DNA from: Sphingomonas corticis
GTDB taxonomy: Bacteria > Pseudomonadota > Alphaproteobacteria > Sphingomonadales > Sphingomonadaceae
Direction of reading: 5' to 3'
Assembly: GCF_012035195.1 (NCBI RefSeq)
Contig: NZ_JAAVJH010000004.1
Coordinates: 124,001-188,000 of the forward strand
DNA: 64,000 bases
Within the stretch, counting starts at the first letter, position 1. The number at the start of each line of letters is the position of its first letter. The notes under the pieces were generated by a model. It did no database searches, had not been told where the DNA came from, and worked only from the letters and a program-made list of their open reading frames with translations. Made by a program: the position numbers and the translations under genes. Shown here in pieces: positions 60,495 to 64,000 of the stretch.

Positions 60495-61691
60495 ATGCGC
60501 ACGACGCTCGCCTTCCTCTCCTGCCTTCTCGCCACACCCGCCGCGGCGCAGACGCTCGCCCCGCTGGTCGACGTCCGCCTGCGCCACGAACATGCGCGGC
60601 AGGCCGGGCTCGCCGATCCCACCTCGGATGCGGTGACGGCGCGGGTGCGGGCGGGCGTGCAGGCGACGCAGGGACGCTGGTCCGCGCTGGCGGAGGCGCA
60701 GGGCAATCTCGCGATCGTCGCAGACTATTACGAGGGGCTGCACGGCGCCGCGGTGCGCCCGCTGATCGCCGACCCGCAATCGATCGGCCTCTACCGCGCG
60801 CAGCTGCAATATCGCGCGCCGGGACTGACCGTGACGGCGGGGCGGCAGCGCATCGCGCTGGACGACGAGCGCTTCGTCGGCACCGCCGCGATCCGCAACA
60901 ACGGGCAGACCTTCGACGCGGTGCGCGCCGAGCTGTCGCCGGCGGCGGGCGTGAAGGCGGACGTCACCTACGCCTGGAACGTGCGCACGGTGTGGGGGAT
61001 CGATGGCACCGGCGTCCGGCAGGGGGCGATCGGCGGTGACAACGTGCTGGCGAACCTCTCCGTCGCCTCGCCCCTCGGCACGCTGACCGGCTTCGCCTAT
61101 CTGATCGACCAGGACGTGGCGGCGGTGCAGGGCTATCGCCTGTCCTCGCAGACCTATGGCGTGCGGCTGGCGGGATCGCGCCGGATCGGTCGCGCCGCGG
61201 TGGCGTGGCAGGCGAGCCACGCGCGCCAGTCCGACTGGCACCGCAATCCCAACGACTATCGCGCCGCTTACTGGCTGGCGGACATGGCCGTCGACCTCGC
61301 CGGGCCGCGCGTGGGCGGCGGTTACGAGGTGTTGGGCGCCGACGACGGCCGTACGCTCACCAGCTTCCAGACCCCGCTCGCCGCCGTCTTCAAGTTCAAC
61401 GGCTGGGCGGAGAAGTTCACGCCCAAGCCCGCCGATGGCCTGCGCGACCTCTACGCCAGCGCCGGGTGGGCCTGGAAACAGGTGGGCGCGTGGAAGGCCG
61501 TCAGCGTGCAGGCGATCTGGCACCGGTTCGAGAGCGACCGGCTGGTGCGCCACTACGGCGACGAGATCGACCTGCTGGCCAGCGCGCGGCTGGGCCGCAC
61601 CACCGCCAGCGTCCGCTTTGCCGATTACGCCGCGGACAATCTCGCCACCGACACCCGCAAGCTTTGGCTCCAACTGGACTGGACCCTTTGA
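60495..61691 (+). CDS. Outer membrane porin of the alginate-export-like family
   Basis: Beta-barrel protein of 398 residues with signal peptide (RTTLAFLSCLLATPAAA, cleavage near AQT). Alternating amphipathic strands ('YRAQLQYRAPGLTVTAGRQR', 'RAELSPAAGVKADVTYAWNV') ending 'TRKLWLQLDWTL' match the AlgE-type alginate_exp fold. In sphingomonads it commonly lies with nitrate uptake genes, so here it is probably a nitrate-permeable outer membrane channel rather than an alginate exporter. Stop overlaps the nirB ATG by one base (TGATG). Confidence 0.82.
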   Translation: MRTTLAFLSCLLATPAAAQTLAPLVDVRLRHEHARQAGLADPTSDAVTARVRAGVQATQGRWSALAEAQGNLAIVADYYEGLHGAAVRPLIADPQSIGLYRAQLQYRAPGLTVTAGRQRIALDDERFVGTAAIRNNGQTFDAVRAELSPAAGVKADVTYAWNVRTVWGIDGTGVRQGAIGGDNVLANLSVASPLGTLTGFAYLIDQDVAAVQGYRLSSQTYGVRLAGSRRIGRAAVAWQASHARQSDWHRNPNDYRAAYWLADMAVDLAGPRVGGGYEVLGADDGRTLTSFQTPLAAVFKFNGWAEKFTPKPADGLRDLYASAGWAWKQVGAWKAVSVQAIWHRFESDRLVRHYGDEIDLLASARLGRTTASVRFADYAADNLATDTRKLWLQLDWTL

Positions 61692-64000
61692 TGAAGCACG
61701 AACCCGTCCGCGCGTCCGAGGGGGACACGCGAGAGCATTTGATCGTCGTGGGCAACGGCATGGCCGGATGCCGCGCGGTGGAGGAACTGCTGGCGCGCGA
61801 CCCCGCGCGCTACCGCGTCACCATCTTCGGTGCCGAGCCGCTGGTGAACTACAACCGCATCATGCTGTCGCCGGTGCTGGCGGGCGAGAAGACGTTCGAC
61901 GACATCATCATCAACGGCGCGGACTGGTACGACGACAACGGCATCGCGCTGGTCAGCGGCGACCCGGTGGTCGCGATCGACCGGGCCGCGCGCACCGTCA
62001 CCGCACGCAGCGGCGTCACCATGGCCTATGACCGCCTGCTGATCGCGACGGGCAGCGACCCCTTCATCATCCCGGTGCCGGGACGGGACCTGCCCGGCGT
62101 CATCGGCTTCCGCGACATGAAGGACGTGGAGCATATGCTGGCCGCGGCGGAACGGGGTGGCAGCGCGGTGGTGATCGGCGGCGGGCTGCTGGGGCTGGAG
62201 GCCGCGCACGGCCTCAGCCTGCGCGGCATGACGGTGACGGTGCTGCACATCATGCCGACGCTGATGGAGCGCCAGCTGGACGAGGCCGCCGGCTGGCTGC
62301 TCAAGACCGCGCTGGAGGCCCGCGGACAGACGATCCTGACCGGCGCCGATACTGCCGCGATCGTGGGCGACGGCAGGGTGGAGGCGGTGCGGCTGAAGGA
62401 CGGGACCGAGATCCCGGCCGACCTGGTCGTGATGGCGGTCGGAATCCGTCCGTCAGTGGCGCTGGCGCGCGAGGCCGGGCTGGACGTGGGGCGCGGGATC
62501 AGGGTGGACGACCATATGGTCACGTCCGACCCCGCGATCCTTTCCGTGGGCGAGTGCGTGGAGCATGACGGGCAGGTCTACGGCCTGGTCGCGCCGTTGT
62601 GGGACATGTGCCGGGCGCTGGCCGACGGGCTGGTCGGCACGCCCGGCGGCTATCGCCCCGCGCCCACGTCGACGAAGCTGAAGGTCGCCGGGCTGGACGT
62701 GTTCTCCGCCGGCGACTTCTCCGGCGGGGACGGCGCGGAGGACATCGTGCTGCGCGACGCCGCGCGCGGCATCTACAAGCGCGTGGTGGTGAGGGACGAC
62801 CGCATCGTCGGCGCGGTGCTGTACGGCGACATCGCGGACGGCAACTGGTACTTCGACCTGCTGAAGAAGGGCGAGAGCGTCGCCGACATCAGGGACGCGC
62901 TGATCTTCGGCCAGGCGTTCGCCGCGGGGGGCGCCCCCGCGGACCCTAGGGCGGCCGTTGCGGCGCTTTCCGACGATGCGGAAATCTGCGGCTGCAACGG
63001 CGTCAGCAAGGGCGGGGTCCTCGCCTGCATCGACGGCGGCGCGCACAGCCTCGACGCCGTGCGATCGGGCTGCAAGGCGTCGGCGAGCTGCGGCTCGTGC
63101 ACCGGCATCGTCGAGAGCCTCCTCGCCCTCCGCCTCGGCGGCGAGGTGGAAGCGGGGCCGAAGACGATGTGCCGATGCACCACCTTCGGCCACGACGACG
63201 TCCGCCGCGAGATCGTGGCGCAGGGGATGCGTTCCATTCCCGAGGTGATGCAGAGGCTGCACTGGTCCACGCCCGACGGCTGCTCCTCGTGCCGCCCTGC
63301 GCTCAACTATTACCTGCTCTGCGCCTTGCCGGGCGAGTATGCGGACGACCAGCAGAGCCGCTTCGTCAACGAGCGGCTTCACGCCAACATCCAGAAGGAT
63401 GGCACCTATTCGGTCGTCCCGCGGATGTGGGGCGGCATCACCAGTCCGCGGGAGCTGCGCGCGATCGCCGACGTCGTGGAGAAGTACGACGCGCCGATGG
63501 TGAAGGTGACGGGCGGGCAGCGACTCGACATCTTCGGCATTCGCAAGGAGGACCTGCCCGCGGTGTGGCGCGACCTGAACGCCGCCGGGATGGTCAGCGG
63601 CCACGCCTATGGCAAGGCGCTGCGCACGGTGAAGACCTGCGTCGGCAGCGAGTGGTGCCGCTTCGGCACGCAGGATTCGACCGGGCTGGGCGTGAAGATC
63701 GAGCGCGCGACCTGGGGCAGCTGGATGCCGCACAAGTTCAAGATCGCGGTCAGCGGCTGTCCGCGCAACTGCGCGGAGGCGACGATCAAGGACTTCGGCA
63801 TCGTCTGCGTCGATTCGGGCTACGAGCTCCATGTCGGCGGCAACGGCGGGATCAAGGTGCGCGCCACCGACCTCCTGTGCAAGGTGGCGACCGAGGCGGA
63901 GGCGATGGAGATGTGCGCCGCCTTCATCCAGCTTTATCGCGAGGAGGCGCGCTACCTGGAGCGGACGGCGCCGTGGATCGAGCGCGTCGGCCTCGCCTAT
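61691..64000 (+). CDS. nirB: Nitrite reductase [NAD(P)H] large subunit, 3' end outside window
   Basis: First 770 residues of a protein normally near 830-850. FAD/NAD Rossmann parts ('LIVVGNGMAGCRAVEELLAR', 'VVIGGGLLGLEAAHGLSLRG'), a BFD-like [2Fe-2S] region with Cys433/Cys435 ('ICGCNGVSKG') and 'CKASASCGSC', then the siroheme/[4Fe-4S] cysteines C650, C656, C690 and C694 ('CVGSEWCRFG', 'SGCPRNCAEATIKDFG'). It reduces nitrite to ammonium in the cytoplasm with NADH. nirD and assimilatory nitrate reductase genes are expected past the window end. Confidence 0.96.
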   Translation, partial: MKHEPVRASEGDTREHLIVVGNGMAGCRAVEELLARDPARYRVTIFGAEPLVNYNRIMLSPVLAGEKTFDDIIINGADWYDDNGIALVSGDPVVAIDRAARTVTARSGVTMAYDRLLIATGSDPFIIPVPGRDLPGVIGFRDMKDVEHMLAAAERGGSAVVIGGGLLGLEAAHGLSLRGMTVTVLHIMPTLMERQLDEAAGWLLKTALEARGQTILTGADTAAIVGDGRVEAVRLKDGTEIPADLVVMAVGIRPSVALAREAGLDVGRGIRVDDHMVTSDPAILSVGECVEHDGQVYGLVAPLWDMCRALADGLVGTPGGYRPAPTSTKLKVAGLDVFSAGDFSGGDGAEDIVLRDAARGIYKRVVVRDDRIVGAVLYGDIADGNWYFDLLKKGESVADIRDALIFGQAFAAGGAPADPRAAVAALSDDAEICGCNGVSKGGVLACIDGGAHSLDAVRSGCKASASCGSCTGIVESLLALRLGGEVEAGPKTMCRCTTFGHDDVRREIVAQGMRSIPEVMQRLHWSTPDGCSSCRPALNYYLLCALPGEYADDQQSRFVNERLHANIQKDGTYSVVPRMWGGITSPRELRAIADVVEKYDAPMVKVTGGQRLDIFGIRKEDLPAVWRDLNAAGMVSGHAYGKALRTVKTCVGSEWCRFGTQDSTGLGVKIERATWGSWMPHKFKIAVSGCPRNCAEATIKDFGIVCVDSGYELHVGGNGGIKVRATDLLCKVATEAEAMEMCAAFIQLYREEARYLERTAPWIERVGLAY

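Noticed and set aside
61691..64000. nirB as a possible pseudogene because no stop is seen
   Set aside because: The frame is open with all cysteine ligands in place right to the window edge; it is simply cut by the window.

Overview
The window is a contiguous, very GC-rich chromosomal stretch from an alphaproteobacterium, most likely Sphingomonas or a close relative. The support is the PEPxxWA-CTERM protein, four large TonB-dependent receptors with DIVVTG-like plug starts, a NasS/NasT-type nitrate cluster, DivK-like lone receivers, a SWIB-domain protein and dense gene packing. No rRNA, tRNA, insertion sequence, prophage or CRISPR array was seen. The genus is an inference from gene content, not a measured placement.

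Layout. Bases 1-11.3 kb hold the end of an outer-membrane efflux factor, a nitronate monooxygenase, a GH92 alpha-mannosidase-like enzyme divergent from a TonB receptor, and a secreted beta-propeller/amidohydrolase. Bases 11.3-17.7 kb hold a GST, a translationally coupled pair of DUF4139 proteins, a YcaQ/AlkX-type DNA glycosylase, a 28-residue membrane peptide, a PEP-CTERM protein and a small membrane protein. Bases 17.9-28 kb are regulatory and mixed: a histidine kinase/OmpR regulator pair, a Bcr/CflA exporter, a Crp/Fnr regulator, a nitroreductase, a second TonB receptor, two lone receiver proteins and a SWIB protein. At 28-29.6 kb a LysM protein with an HEGRH zinc motif overlaps a secreted partner gene.

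Bases 29.6-42.4 kb form a sugar-acid and glycoside island. A hexuronate-type MFS transporter and mannonate dehydratase (uxuA) make one unit. A second unit carries a double DUF1080 protein (3-keto-glycoside hydrolase family), three Tat-exported Gfo/Idh/MocA oxidoreductases and an ApbE flavin transferase. A GntR/FCD regulator and a TonB receptor lie beyond. The same palindrome (TGGYCNGRCCA) sits upstream of uxuA, of the DUF1080 unit and of the TonB receptor, so all are probably one regulon, with the GntR protein as the likely repressor. The most interesting reading is uptake of a uronic-acid-containing glycoside through the outer membrane, periplasmic oxidation at C3 and cleavage, then feeding into the mannonate/KDG route.

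Bases 42.5-56 kb hold a secreted esterase, a DUF389 membrane protein, a membrane-anchored HTH/TPR protein, an AraC-type regulator, a GH43 glycosidase convergent with a second GH92 enzyme, cell-envelope proteins (a lipoprotein and an L,D-transpeptidase), a siderophore-type TonB receptor with a possible Fur box, and a beta-lactamase-fold hydrolase. From 56.2 kb to the window end runs a nitrate/nitrite assimilation cluster: a 50-residue protein, a ferredoxin-NADP reductase, nasT, nasS, a 260-base leader with two ANTAR-like hairpins and a terminator, a nitrate transporter, a porin and nirB, which is cut by the window end.
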